Origin: Pseudomonadota bacterium
Lineage (GTDB): Bacteria; Pseudomonadota; Alphaproteobacteria; Sphingomonadales; Sphingomonadaceae
Length of the DNA stretch: 28,433 nt
Reading direction: 5' to 3'
Assembly: GCA_023426225.1 (NCBI GenBank)
Contig: JAFABD010000077.1
Span: 1 to 28,433 of the forward strand
The position numbers and the translations under genes are program-made. Under the pieces are notes generated by a model that did no database searches, was not told the origin of the DNA, and saw only the letters and a program-made list of their open reading frames with translations. Positions within the stretch are counted from its first letter, which is position 1, and each line of letters starts with the position of its first letter. Positions 1 through 7,524 of this stretch are shown piece after piece.

Positions 1-51
1 TCATCCGCCTGCCCGAAGGCCCGCCGCGCGGCTGAAAACGCCGCGCCCGCG

Positions 52-561
52 TCAGAGCAGCCGCTCGATGTCCGCCGCGATCGCCCTGGGGTTCGTCGTC
101 GGGGCATAGCGGCCGACGACGCGGCCGGCGCGGTCGACCAGGAACTTGGTGAAGTTCCACTTGATCGCCTGCGTCCCCAGCACCCCCGGCGCCGCGCGCT
201 TCAGCCGCTCGAACAGCGGCGCCGCGCCCGCGCCGTTGACGTCGACCTTGCCGAACACCGGAAAGGTCACGTCATAGGTGAGCGAGCAGAAGCTGGCGAT
301 TTCCGCCGCATCGCCCGGCTCCTGCGCGCCGAACTGGTTGCACGGGAACGCCAGCACCACCAGCCCGCGCGGGCCATAGTCGCGATACAGCGCCTCCAGC
401 TCGGCATACTGCGGCGTGAACCCGCATTTCGACGCGGTGTTGACGATCAGCATCACCTTGCCGCGATGTTCGGCCAGCGTCGTCTCGCTGCCGTCGGCGA
501 GCCGCACGGGCAGGTCGGTGATCGCGGGCGCGTCCGGCCCGGCCTGGTTCGTCTCGGTCAT
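52..561 (-). CDS. gpx: Glutathione peroxidase (thioredoxin-dependent type)
   Basis: 169 aa, the usual length for a bacterial glutathione peroxidase. It should reduce hydrogen and organic peroxides. The peroxidatic cysteine is C46 in NTASKCGFTPQY, the catalytic glutamine is Q80 in FPCNQFGAQEP, and W135 and N136 in KWNFTKF complete the tetrad. C92 in ASFCSLTYDVTFP sits where the resolving cysteine of thioredoxin-using members lies, so thioredoxin is the likelier reductant (inference). There is no signal peptide, so it should be cytoplasmic. Its ATG overlaps the lolD stop (ATGA, 558-561), so it is probably translated by coupling as the last gene of the lolC-lolD-gpx operon. The 51 bases downstream hold only a short GC-rich inverted repeat (26-32 with 40-46) and no T-run, so transcription may continue past the window edge. 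Confidence 0.93.
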   Translation of the reverse strand: MTETNQAGPDAPAITDLPVRLADGSETTLAEHRGKVMLIVNTASKCGFTPQYAELEALYRDYGPRGLVVLAFPCNQFGAQEPGDAAEIASFCSLTYDVTFPVFGKVDVNGAGAAPLFERLKRAAPGVLGTQAIKWNFTKFLVDRAGRVVGRYAPTTNPRAIAADIERLL

Positions 562-1307
562 GGCACCCTCTCCGCTGCGGGCGCGCCGTCGCCGCCCGTT
601 CCCCCGTGCAACACCCCCTCGGGCAGCACCCCTTCGTGCAGCACCCCTTCGTGCAGCCGGACGATGCGGTCCATCCGCCGCGCCAGCCGCTCGTTGTGCG
701 TGGCGACCAGCGCCGCCGAGCCCTCGTGCCGCACCAGCCGCACGAACTCGTCGAACACCCGGTCCGACGTCGCCTCGTCCAGATTGCCCGTCGGCTCGTC
801 GGCCAGCACCAGCGCCGGCCGGTTGGCCAGCGCGCGCGCCACCGCGACGCGCTGTTGCTCGCCGCCCGAAAGCTGGTTGGGCCGGTGCTTCAGCCGATGC
901 CCCAGCCCCAGCCCCTCGAGCAGCGCCGCCGCGCGCGCCTCGGCCTCGGGCCGCGTCGCCCCGCGGATCAGCTGCGGCAGCACGACATTCTCGGTCGCGT
1001 CGAAATCGGGGAGCAGGTGGTGGAACTGATAGACAAAGCCCAGCCGCTCGCGCCGCACCGTCGTGCGCCGGTCGGACGAAAGCCGCCCCGCCTCCTCGCC
1101 CGCGATGCGCAGCACGCCCTCGAACCCGCCCTCGAGCAGCCCGACCGCCTGCAACAGCGTCGACTTGCCCGATCCCGACGGGCCGAGCAGCGCGACGATC
1201 TCGCCCGGCGCGATCGTCAGGTCGACGCCGCGCAGCACCTCGATCGTCGTGCCGCCCTGCGCAAAGCTGCGGCGCAGCCCGCGCGTCTCCAGAATCGGCT
1301 CACTCAT
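558..1307 (-). CDS. lolD: Lipoprotein-releasing ABC transporter ATPase LolD
   Basis: 249 aa ATPase that would drive release of outer-membrane lipoproteins from the inner membrane to LolA, acting with the LolC/E permease just upstream. Walker A GPSGSGKST is at 42-50, the signature LSGGE at 146-150, Walker B LVLADEP at 167-172 and the H-loop histidine at 204, in the MacB/LolD arrangement. Its start lies inside the end of the permease gene (8-bp overlap, 1300-1307), and its stop overlaps the gpx start. The C-terminus past about residue 218 is unusual. It has three 5-residue units (HEGVL, HEGVL, PEGVL) encoded by 15-bp tandem repeats, then a Gly/Ala-rich tail not expected in LolD. The call as LolD rather than a generic MacB-type ATPase rests on the adjacent LolC/E permease. 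Confidence 0.93.
   Translation of the reverse strand: MSEPILETRGLRRSFAQGGTTIEVLRGVDLTIAPGEIVALLGPSGSGKSTLLQAVGLLEGGFEGVLRIAGEEAGRLSSDRRTTVRRERLGFVYQFHHLLPDFDATENVVLPQLIRGATRPEAEARAAALLEGLGLGHRLKHRPNQLSGGEQQRVAVARALANRPALVLADEPTGNLDEATSDRVFDEFVRLVRHEGSAALVATHNERLARRMDRIVRLHEGVLHEGVLPEGVLHGGTGGDGAPAAERVP
606..650. repeat. Three 15-bp tandem repeats in the 3' end of lolD
   Basis: Three in-frame units at 606-620, 621-635 and 636-650 (GTGCAACACCCCCTC, GGGCAGCACCCCTTC, GTGCAGCACCCCTTC on the plus strand), followed by a partial GTGCAG. Units two and three differ at one base. They encode HEGVL-like pentapeptides at the LolD C-terminus. The unit length keeps the frame, so copy number could change without breaking the gene. 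Confidence 0.85.
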
Positions 1308-2550
1308 AACGCAGCACCTCCACCGGATCGGTGCTCGCCGCCTTCCAGGCGGGATACAGCGTCGCGAGGAACGCGAACAGCAACGCCATCACACAGATGC
1401 CGATCGTCTCGAACGGGTCGGTCCGCGCGGGCAGCTCGGTCAGGAAACGCATCTGCGGGTCCCACACATTCTGCCCGGTGACGAGCCCGATGAACTGCAC
1501 CACCCGGTCGCGATAGGTGATGAAGAAAAAGCTCAGCACCCCGCCCGCGATCACGCCCAGCCCGCCGATCGTCGTGCCGACGGTGACGAAGATGCGCATC
1601 AGCCCGCCGCGCGTCGCGCCCATCGTCCGCAACACCGCGATGTCGCGCGTTTTCGATCGCACCAGCATGATCAGCGACGACACGATGTTGAACGACGCGA
1701 CGACCAGGATGATCGACAGCACCGTGAACGAAACCGTGCGGTCGATCGCCAGCGCCTCGAACAGCTCGCGGTTCATCGACCGCCAGTCGACGATCTGCGC
1801 GACATTGCCGTAACGCTGCTGCAACGGCGCCATGATCGTGCCGACGCGGTCGGGATCGCGCGTCGTGATCTCCACCATGCTCGCCGAATCGCCGAGCAGC
1901 AGCAGCGTCTGCGCATCCTCGATCGGCATCACGACAAAGATCTTGTCGTAATCGTAAACGCCCACCTCGAACACCGCGGCGACGGTATAGCTCACCGATC
2001 GGAACATGCTGCCGAACGGCGTCGATGCGCCCGCCGGGTTGATGATCTGGATGTGGCTCCCCACCGTCGCGCCCAGCGATTCGGCCAGCCGCGATCCGAT
2101 CGCGATCTGCTGCTCGCCGGGGCGCAGCTTGTTGAGCGAGCCCAGGATCTCCTTGCCGCGCAGCGACGGGTTGTTGCGGATGTCCTCCACCCGCATCCCG
2201 CGCACCTGCGCGAACTCGACGCGCCCGTCCAGGCTGGCGAACAGCGGCTGTTCGACCAGCGGCTGCGCGCGCGTCACGCCGGGCGTGCGCGATGCCTCTG
2301 CGACGATCTGGCGCCAGTCGCGCAGCTGGCCGTTATACCCCTGGATGACGGCGTGGCCGTTCAGCCCGGTGATCTTGTCGAACAGCTCGCCGCGCATCCC
2401 GTTCATCACGCTCATCACGACGATGAGCGCGGCGACGCCCAGCATCACGGCGACCAGGCTGAACCCGGCGACCACGGCGATAAAGGCTTCGCTGCGCCCG
2501 GGCAGCAGATAGCGGCGGGCGATCATCCGCTCGTAACGCGACAATAGCAT
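1300..2550 (-). CDS. lolC: Lipoprotein-releasing permease, LolC/LolE family
   Basis: 416 aa inner-membrane permease of the FtsX/MacB fold, the normal LolC/LolE length. One membrane segment lies near the N-terminus (about 22-48), followed by a large periplasmic domain (about 50-270) and three membrane segments (about 273-297, 317-346 and 380-400). The ending PAWKAASTDPVEVLRYE is typical of the family. With LolD it would extract outer-membrane lipoproteins and hand them to LolA. Only one permease gene is present here. Many alphaproteobacteria have a single LolC/E gene, whose product presumably works as a homodimer, but a second copy elsewhere cannot be excluded. It is the first gene of the three-gene operon. 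The ATG has no strong ribosome-binding site (GAGGCA lies about 12 bases upstream). Confidence 0.92.
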   Translation of the reverse strand: MLLSRYERMIARRYLLPGRSEAFIAVVAGFSLVAVMLGVAALIVVMSVMNGMRGELFDKITGLNGHAVIQGYNGQLRDWRQIVAEASRTPGVTRAQPLVEQPLFASLDGRVEFAQVRGMRVEDIRNNPSLRGKEILGSLNKLRPGEQQIAIGSRLAESLGATVGSHIQIINPAGASTPFGSMFRSVSYTVAAVFEVGVYDYDKIFVVMPIEDAQTLLLLGDSASMVEITTRDPDRVGTIMAPLQQRYGNVAQIVDWRSMNRELFEALAIDRTVSFTVLSIILVVASFNIVSSLIMLVRSKTRDIAVLRTMGATRGGLMRIFVTVGTTIGGLGVIAGGVLSFFFITYRDRVVQFIGLVTGQNVWDPQMRFLTELPARTDPFETIGICVMALLFAFLATLYPAWKAASTDPVEVLRYE

Positions 2551-2837
2551 GCGGCTGACAGTGCCTCGATAATTCAGACGGGCGAAGCTCTAGGCGATGG
2601 CCATGGGCACGGCAATGGCGCGGGCGGCCGCCCCGCTGTTGCGGAATCGACACAGCCGCCGCCAAATCGGTTACGAAGGGTTGCAAAGCCGGTGACAAAG
2701 CCCCGCCGATGCCATAGCAGAAACATATCGAAACGCAGGCAATGGCCGTGGTTCGGGGAGGGCTTCGCCCCGCTGGTCGAAAGACAGGCGTGTGGGCGGG
2801 CCTGACAAAGGGGGCTGACGAGCATTCGTCACGCAGG

Positions 2838-2870
2838 CGCCCGGGCTGGAAACGGTCCGGGCGTTTGTCA
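2838..2870 (+). terminator. Terminator-like hairpin with no coding gene upstream
   Basis: CGCCCGG (2838-2844) pairs perfectly with CCGGGCG (2857-2863) around a 12-base loop, followed by TTTGTCATTTCT. The arms plus T-rich tail fit an intrinsic terminator on the plus strand. The only plus-strand sequence upstream of it is intergenic and antisense to lolC. Confidence 0.55.
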
Positions 2871-3009
2871 TTTCTGCTCCGTTCCTTTCACTGCAATTTG
2901 CGAGTCACGCGCGCTGTTCTTCGGCGTTGCGGCGACTTCTGCGCCGCAATTGGCCGGACCTGCGGCTTTCTCTTTGCGCCGGGGACGAAATGATCGTCGC
3001 GAACGAAGA

Positions 3010-3036
3010 AAGGGGGCGGTGCAGCGCCGCCCCCTT
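3010..3036 (-). terminator. Intrinsic terminator of the first TonB receptor gene
   Basis: GGGGGCGG (3012-3019) pairs with CCGCCCCC (3027-3034), extended by two A-T pairs. On the minus strand the stem is followed by TTTCTTCG. It lies about 55 bases past the receptor stop codon. Confidence 0.7.
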
Positions 3037-3090
3037 CCCCCCAACCTCCCCCGGCCAAGGCGAGAGGCTAGCCCGTCCGTCCGTCGCCGC

Positions 3091-5574
3091 TCAAAAGGCG
3101 CGCGCGATCGTGACGCCATAGGTGCGCGGATCGGCCGGCTGGCCGACGACCAGCCCGGTATTGCCCGATTGTGTCGCCAGCACCTCGAACGTGTCGGTGT
3201 CGAACGCGTTGCGCACCCATCCGTACAGGTTCAGCCGCGTGTCGCTGCGAAAGCCGATCCGGATATTGGCGAGCGAATAGCCCGCGATGTCGGTGTAGCG
3301 CGATCGCGACGGGTTCGACGAAAACCGGCTGCGCGCGGTGCCGTCGAACCCCAGATAGAGCTGGCCCGCCTGGCCGATCAGCGTCGCGGGCACATTCCAT
3401 TCAAAGCCATAGCTGCCCGCCCAGCGCGAGACGCCGGGCAGCCACTGGCCCGAAATGTCGCAGTTGCGCGGGCTCGGCCCGCCCGGCGTGCCGGGGGCGG
3501 CGGGTTGCTGCGTGCCGCTCACCGTCGTTCCGCCCGACAGCTCGGGCGGGCACGGCGCGTCGACGAAGCGGACATAGCGCGCGTCGTTGAACGTCGCGTT
3601 GGCGTACAGGCTGAACCGCGCGAACGGCGTCGCCGAAAACTCCAGCTCGATCCCGCGCGACCGCACGCGCCCGGCATTGGCAAGATAGCCGCGCAGCACG
3701 CCGACCTGGCTGTTGGTCACGGTCGCCTGGTAATCGCCGATCTCGGTCCAGAAACCCGCCAGGTTGAGCACCGCGCGCTTGTCGAACAGCGTCGATTTGA
3801 TCCCCAGCTCGAAATGGTCGACCTTCTCGGGCTTGACGCTCGCGGCGCTCAGGATCGGGTTGTTCTGCGCGTCGAGCGGCAGCCCGGACAGGTTGATCCC
3901 GCCCGACTTGAACCCACGGGCATAGGTGGCATAGCCGAGCACGCCGTCGCCGGCCTGATAGGCGAGCGTCAGGTCGCCCGACAGGTTCCACTGGCTGAAC
4001 CGCGCGGCATAGTTTTGCGGGGCGAGCACGCCGCGCTGGTCGGCGTTGAGCGTCGTGCTGCCGGTGCCCGTCGTCACCGTCGCCAGATAATCGCCCTTCT
4101 TCCAGTCATAGTTGAGCCGCAGCCCGGGCTGGAGGCGCAGCCGCTCGGTGATCCGCCACGTCGCCTGGCCGAACAGCGCCGCGCTCGCATTCTTGAAATC
4201 GATGTCGTTGGTCGATGTCAGCCCGTCGAGCACCGCGGGGTTGGCGGCGTTGGCGCTTGTCGGGTTGAGCAGCCACCGGCTCGCCGCCGGTCCCTGCTGC
4301 TGCACGCCCGAGGTGTGGATCGTCTGGTAAAAGCCGAACAGCCCGATGACATAGTCGAACCGGCGGTTGCCGGCCGAGGCATAGCGCAGCTCCTGCGTCC
4401 ATTGGCGCTGGCGCGACGGGTTGTTCGACTTGGTCGTGATCGGCAGCCCGGTGAAGTCGCGGTCGTTCGACGGGTTCCAGTCCCAGAAGCGCCAGGCCGT
4501 GACCGAGGTGACGGTGCCGCCGCCGGCATCGAGTTCGGCGCGCAGGCTCGCGCCGCCCAGCGACTGGCGCGCCTGCAACGGCGTGTCGAGGTCGGTCTTG
4601 CGGTCGAACGCGTTCGTGCTCGGCGGGGCATAGTTGAACGCCGTCGCCAGCGCGGCGAACTGGCGGTTGAGCGGGCGCTGCGTCGCGCCGGTGCGGACAT
4701 AGATCTGCGCGCAGCATTGCGGGTCCTGGTGGCTGTAATCGCCCGCCAGCGTCAGCCGCAGCGCGTCGCTCGCGCGATAGAGCAGCTGGCCGCGCAGCCC
4801 CTGGTTGTCGCGTTCGTTGACCCAGTCGCCGGTGCGCACGTTCAGGATCGTGCCGCGCCGGTGCGACGCGGTCGCCGACAGCCGCACCGCGATCGTGTCG
4901 GCCAGCGGCCCCGAAACGCTCGCCTTGGCCTGGACCAGCGCATAATCGCCCAGCGTCAGCTCGGCGCGCCCTTCGGGGGTAAAGCTCGGCGCCTGCGTCG
5001 TGACGTTGATCGCGCCGGCGGTCGTGTTCTTGCCGTACAGCGTGCCCTGCGGCCCGCGCAGCACCTCGACGCGCTCGACATCGACAAAGTCGAACGTCGC
5101 CGCCGCGATCCGGCTGTAATAGACCTGGTCGACATACAGGCCGACGCCCTGCTCGATCCCGTCGTTGGTCAGCCCGAACGGCGCGCCCAGCCCGCGGATG
5201 TTCGCCGCCGAGTTGCGCGGGTTGGTCGAATAGAATTGGACCGACGGCTGGACTTGCGCGATCTGGCCGATCGTCTGGACGCCGTTCTGCGCCAGCGTCG
5301 CGGCGGCGAGCACCGACACCGCGGCGGGCACGTCCTGCAACCGTTCCTCGCGACGGCGCGCGGTGACGACGATCGCGGGGGTCTGGTCCTCTTTCGGTTC
5401 GTCGCTGGTTTCGGGCGCTTCGTCGTCATCGCGGATCGAGACGAAGCGGTGCGTCATCGGCGTCCCGGCAACGGCATGATCTGCCGCCGCAACGACGCGA
5501 ATCGGCTGCGGATTGTCGGCATTTGCCCCCGATGTTCCCGACATCAGCGCGATTAGGATCGTCGTTGAAGCCAT
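3091..5574 (-). CDS. TonB-dependent outer-membrane receptor
   Basis: 827 aa from the chosen start. The ATG at 5574 has a good ribosome-binding site (GGAGAGGG, 4 bases before the ATG) and begins a signal peptide ending near SGANA. An in-frame extension to 5793 is unlikely. The plug domain follows IVVTARRREERLQDVP and has the hallmark RGPQGTLYGKNTTAGAINV. The rest is a beta-barrel ending in a terminal phenylalanine (VTIARAF), as expected for outer-membrane insertion. It should import a substrate using TonB/ExbBD energy. The substrate cannot be read from sequence, and no transporter or enzyme genes adjoin it. About 45 residues separate the signal peptide from the plug, including an acidic stretch (DDDEAPETSDEPKED), longer than usual. 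It is divergent from hsp20, and a hairpin at 5583-5600 overlaps its ribosome-binding site. Confidence 0.93.
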   Translation of the reverse strand: MASTTILIALMSGTSGANADNPQPIRVVAAADHAVAGTPMTHRFVSIRDDDEAPETSDEPKEDQTPAIVVTARRREERLQDVPAAVSVLAAATLAQNGVQTIGQIAQVQPSVQFYSTNPRNSAANIRGLGAPFGLTNDGIEQGVGLYVDQVYYSRIAAATFDFVDVERVEVLRGPQGTLYGKNTTAGAINVTTQAPSFTPEGRAELTLGDYALVQAKASVSGPLADTIAVRLSATASHRRGTILNVRTGDWVNERDNQGLRGQLLYRASDALRLTLAGDYSHQDPQCCAQIYVRTGATQRPLNRQFAALATAFNYAPPSTNAFDRKTDLDTPLQARQSLGGASLRAELDAGGGTVTSVTAWRFWDWNPSNDRDFTGLPITTKSNNPSRQRQWTQELRYASAGNRRFDYVIGLFGFYQTIHTSGVQQQGPAASRWLLNPTSANAANPAVLDGLTSTNDIDFKNASAALFGQATWRITERLRLQPGLRLNYDWKKGDYLATVTTGTGSTTLNADQRGVLAPQNYAARFSQWNLSGDLTLAYQAGDGVLGYATYARGFKSGGINLSGLPLDAQNNPILSAASVKPEKVDHFELGIKSTLFDKRAVLNLAGFWTEIGDYQATVTNSQVGVLRGYLANAGRVRSRGIELEFSATPFARFSLYANATFNDARYVRFVDAPCPPELSGGTTVSGTQQPAAPGTPGGPSPRNCDISGQWLPGVSRWAGSYGFEWNVPATLIGQAGQLYLGFDGTARSRFSSNPSRSRYTDIAGYSLANIRIGFRSDTRLNLYGWVRNAFDTDTFEVLATQSGNTGLVVGQPADPRTYGVTIARAF

Positions 5575-5692
5575 GTTGCCCTCTCCGGTCGTTGCCGGAG
5601 AAACTCCACTGAAACCGTGGACATTGGCGACAAAGCGAATCTTCGCGGCTTCAAACGCCAAGTTGTCGTGTTGGATCGGTGCGATCGGGGGT

Positions 5693-5721
5693 CTTGAAAG
5701 CCGTGGTGGCGCTTCCAACAT
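5693..5721 (+). promoter_or_regulatory. Sigma-32 (RpoH)-like heat-shock promoter of hsp20
   Basis: CTTGAAA at 5693-5699 matches the heat-shock sigma factor -35 element exactly. A weaker -10 match, CCAACAT, lies at 5715-5721 with 15 bases between. The predicted start near 5728 would give a leader of about 93 nt, the usual range for ROSE-controlled genes. The -10 call is the weak part. Confidence 0.5.
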
Positions 5722-5727
5722 GGGCGA

Positions 5728-5820
5728 TACCACGGCGCCAACCGGGTCGTGGGGCAAGGTGTCGCGCAGTTGCGGGCACTTGGGCTGCAACATTCATATT
5801 GCTCATTGGAGGATTTGAAG
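5728..5820 (+). promoter_or_regulatory. ROSE-type RNA thermometer in the hsp20 leader
   Basis: The leader folds into successive hairpins. CCACG (5730-5734) pairs with CGTGG (5748-5752). GTTGCGG (5769-5775) pairs with CTGCAAC (5785-5791). The last hairpin hides the ribosome-binding site: TTGCTC (5799-5804) faces GAGGA (5809-5813), with loop ATTG and the G at 5801 unpaired. TTCA (5793-5796) with TGAA (5816-5819) extends the base. The TTGCT motif opposite GGAGG with an unpaired G is the signature of ROSE elements, which keep alphaproteobacterial small heat-shock mRNAs closed at normal temperature and melt on heating. The pairing is seen in the sequence; the function is inferred. Confidence 0.8.
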
Positions 5821-6285
5821 ATGCGTCAGTTTGATTTCACTCCGTTCCGCCGTTCGACCATCGGCTTTGATCGCCTCTTCGACTTGCTCGAAGCCAGCGC
5901 GCGCCAGGCGAATGCGGAAAACTATCCCCCCTTCAACCTCGAACGTCTTGCCGAGGATCGCTACCGGATCACGCTCGCCGTCGCGGGCTTCCGTTCGGAC
6001 GAAATCGACATCACCGCACAGCAGAACCTGCTGCTGATCGCCGGCCGCAAGCGCGAGGAAAATGAAAACAATGCAGGGACTTACCTGCATCTGGGCATCG
6101 CCAACCGCAGCTTCGAGCGGCGCTTCGAACTCGCCGATTTCGTGCGGGTCGAGGCGGCGAACCTCGCCGACGGCCTGCTGACGATCGAACTCGTCCGCGA
6201 AGTCCCCGAGGCGATGAAGCCCAAGAAGATCGCCGTCACCACCGGCGACACCCCGGTCGCGATCGAACAGCGCCACGCCGCCTGA
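5821..6285 (+). CDS. Small heat-shock protein, Hsp20/IbpA family
   Basis: 154 aa cytoplasmic holdase chaperone that would bind unfolding proteins under heat stress. The alpha-crystallin domain spans about 35-140, with LAVAGF (52-57), FERRFELADFV (98-108) and DGLLTIELVREVPE (117-130), the pattern of class A IbpA-like proteins of alphaproteobacteria. A C-terminal I-x-V motif (I137-A-V139) may support oligomer formation. The ATG at 5821 is chosen because GGAGG at 5808-5812 precedes it at 8 bases and is the site masked by the ROSE-like hairpin. An in-frame start at 5749 would lie inside the leader. The gene is a single-gene unit with its own heat-shock promoter and a strong terminator downstream. 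Confidence 0.94.
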   Translation: MRQFDFTPFRRSTIGFDRLFDLLEASARQANAENYPPFNLERLAEDRYRITLAVAGFRSDEIDITAQQNLLLIAGRKREENENNAGTYLHLGIANRSFERRFELADFVRVEAANLADGLLTIELVREVPEAMKPKKIAVTTGDTPVAIEQRHAA

Positions 6286-6349
6286 TCGACCGCCGGATCT
6301 GAACCGTTGCACGCGGCGCCTTTCGCCCCCTTGGGGCGCCGCGCTCCCC

Positions 6350-6389
6350 GGGCGCTCGGACCTTCGGGTCCGGGCGCCCCTTTGGTTTC
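6350..6389 (+). terminator. Strong intrinsic terminator of hsp20
   Basis: A 13-bp stem (6350-6362 with 6367-6379, one G-U pair) is capped by the very stable TTCG tetraloop and followed by CTTTGGTTT. A second GC-rich hairpin (GCGGCGCC at 6313-6320 with GGCGCCGC at 6335-6342) precedes it. It separates hsp20 from the convergent cyclophilin gene. Confidence 0.82.
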
Positions 6390-6395
6390 AGTGGG

Positions 6396-7079
6396 TTAGC
6401 GCCGTGCCGGCAGGCCGATCAGCCAGGGGCGCGGGCCGCCGGTCGGGTGCGGCTTGCCGTCGATCCGCTCGACGCGGATGATGCGGACGGGGTTGAGGAT
6501 CATCTGCCCGCGCATCGCATCGCGCCCGCCGCCGGTCGGCAGCGCCAGGATCCGCCGCACCACGTCCATCCCCGCGATCACCTGCCCGAAGGCCGCATAA
6601 CCGCGCGATCCCGGCCGTGCGTCGAGCGTCGGGTTGTCGCCGACCATGATCGAGAAATTGCCCGTCGCCGAATCGGGATTGCTGCCGTGCGCCATCGAAA
6701 TCGTCCCGTCGCGGTGGCGCAGCCCCGTCCTGTCGGTCTGCTCGAGCGGCGGCGACGGCAGGATACGCCGTGCATCGGTGCCGATCCCGCCCTGCACGAA
6801 ACCGAACCGCGCATCGCTCTTGCGCCGCGTCGCGCGATAGAATTGCGTGTCGTCGAACCGTCCGTCGTCGACATAGGCGAGGAAGTTGGCGGTCGTCTTG
6901 GGCGCACGCCGGGCATCGAGCGCGACGACGATCGCGCCCTGCGACGTCACGATGCGCACGCGCACCATGCCGGGCAGTGGTCCGTTGCCGGGCCGCGCCG
7001 CCACGGCGTGGCCGGTCGGGGCCAACCCCATGGCAATCAGGGACAATATTGCAAACAGGCGCGTGAAAAGGCGGATCAT
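6396..7079 (-). CDS. Periplasmic cyclophilin-type peptidyl-prolyl isomerase
   Basis: 227 aa. An N-terminal signal peptide (hydrophobic 9-20, likely cleavage after AVA at about 27) places it in the periplasm. It would catalyse cis-trans isomerisation of Xaa-Pro bonds. The cyclophilin domain covers about 39-207. R82 in FYRA matches the catalytic arginine, and Q97 (FVQGG), M129 (SMA), F142 (GNFSIM) and F164 (AAFGQV) line the substrate pocket. NPDSATGNFSIMV and RGYAAFGQVIAGMDVV are close to other proteobacterial members. The insert between the active-site arginine and FVQGG is short. It lies 52 bases downstream of the receiver-protein gene on the same strand and may be co-transcribed with cckA. 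Confidence 0.92.
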   Translation of the reverse strand: MIRLFTRLFAILSLIAMGLAPTGHAVAARPGNGPLPGMVRVRIVTSQGAIVVALDARRAPKTTANFLAYVDDGRFDDTQFYRATRRKSDARFGFVQGGIGTDARRILPSPPLEQTDRTGLRHRDGTISMAHGSNPDSATGNFSIMVGDNPTLDARPGSRGYAAFGQVIAGMDVVRRILALPTGGGRDAMRGQMILNPVRIIRVERIDGKPHPTGGPRPWLIGLPARR

Positions 7080-7131
7080 CGCCCTCGCCTAACCGATGCT
7101 GCGCCGCAAGACGAGCCCCCGGCGCCGGGCC

Positions 7132-7485
7132 TCAGTTGCCCAGCGTGTCGAGCACGCGTGCGACCGCGTCCATCGTGAACGGCTTCGACAGCACCGGCCG
7201 GTCGCGGAACGCCTCGGCGATCATGTCGCCCGCGCCGCCGGTCGCAAGCACGAACGGGACGCCGGTCGCCGCCAGCCGCTCGGCGATCGGCCAGCTCTGC
7301 TCGCCGCCGCGCAGGTTGACGTCGAGGATCGCCGCATCGACCGTCCCGCGATCGAGGCACGCCAGCGCGGTCGCCACCGAATCGGCGGTTCCCGCCACCT
7401 CGCGGTCGAGCGCATCGAGGAAATCCTCGAGCATCATCGCGATCAGGGGTTCGTCTTCGACGATCAGAATACGGCGCACCGACAT
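7132..7485 (-). CDS. Single-domain response regulator (receiver only)
   Basis: 117 aa consisting only of a CheY-like receiver. The acidic pair E10-D11 is in ILIVEDEP, the phospho-accepting aspartate is D55 in AILDVNL, and the conserved lysine is in LSKPF. There is no output domain, so it must act by protein contact or as a phosphate sink. The sequence (IVEDEPLIAMML, DVNLRGGEQSWPIAERL) resembles stand-alone receivers often found beside HWE/HisKA2-type kinases in alphaproteobacteria. It does not look like CpdR or DivK. It starts 39 bases after the cckA stop codon on the same strand, so it is probably co-transcribed. A role in the CckA phosphorelay is possible but not shown by sequence. Confidence 0.9.
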   Translation of the reverse strand: MSVRRILIVEDEPLIAMMLEDFLDALDREVAGTADSVATALACLDRGTVDAAILDVNLRGGEQSWPIAERLAATGVPFVLATGGAGDMIAEAFRDRPVLSKPFTMDAVARVLDTLGN

Positions 7486-7524
7486 GGCATGCGTTATGCA
7501 GCAATTCGCGCGAGAACCAAGAGG

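Larger units (their letters stand above)
2551..3090. other. 540-bp intergenic region without a supported gene
   Basis: This is the gap upstream of lolC and downstream of the TonB receptor. Short ORFs on both strands lack recognisable domains and ribosome-binding sites and are Arg/Pro-rich, as chance ORFs in GC-rich DNA are. Two supported elements lie here: a plus-strand terminator-like hairpin (2838-2870) and a minus-strand terminator (3010-3036) for the receptor. Sequence between about 2690 and 2837 contains further hairpin-forming repeats, for example around 2754-2772, so a small RNA is possible. The lolC promoter must lie in the 2551-2800 part, but I cannot place it. Confidence 0.6.

Noticed and set aside
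2950..5556. 868-codon plus-strand ORF opposite the first TonB receptor
   Set aside because: It is Arg/Ala-rich with no domain, and is the expected antisense shadow of a GC-rich gene. The minus-strand frame has a signal peptide, plug motif and barrel ending.
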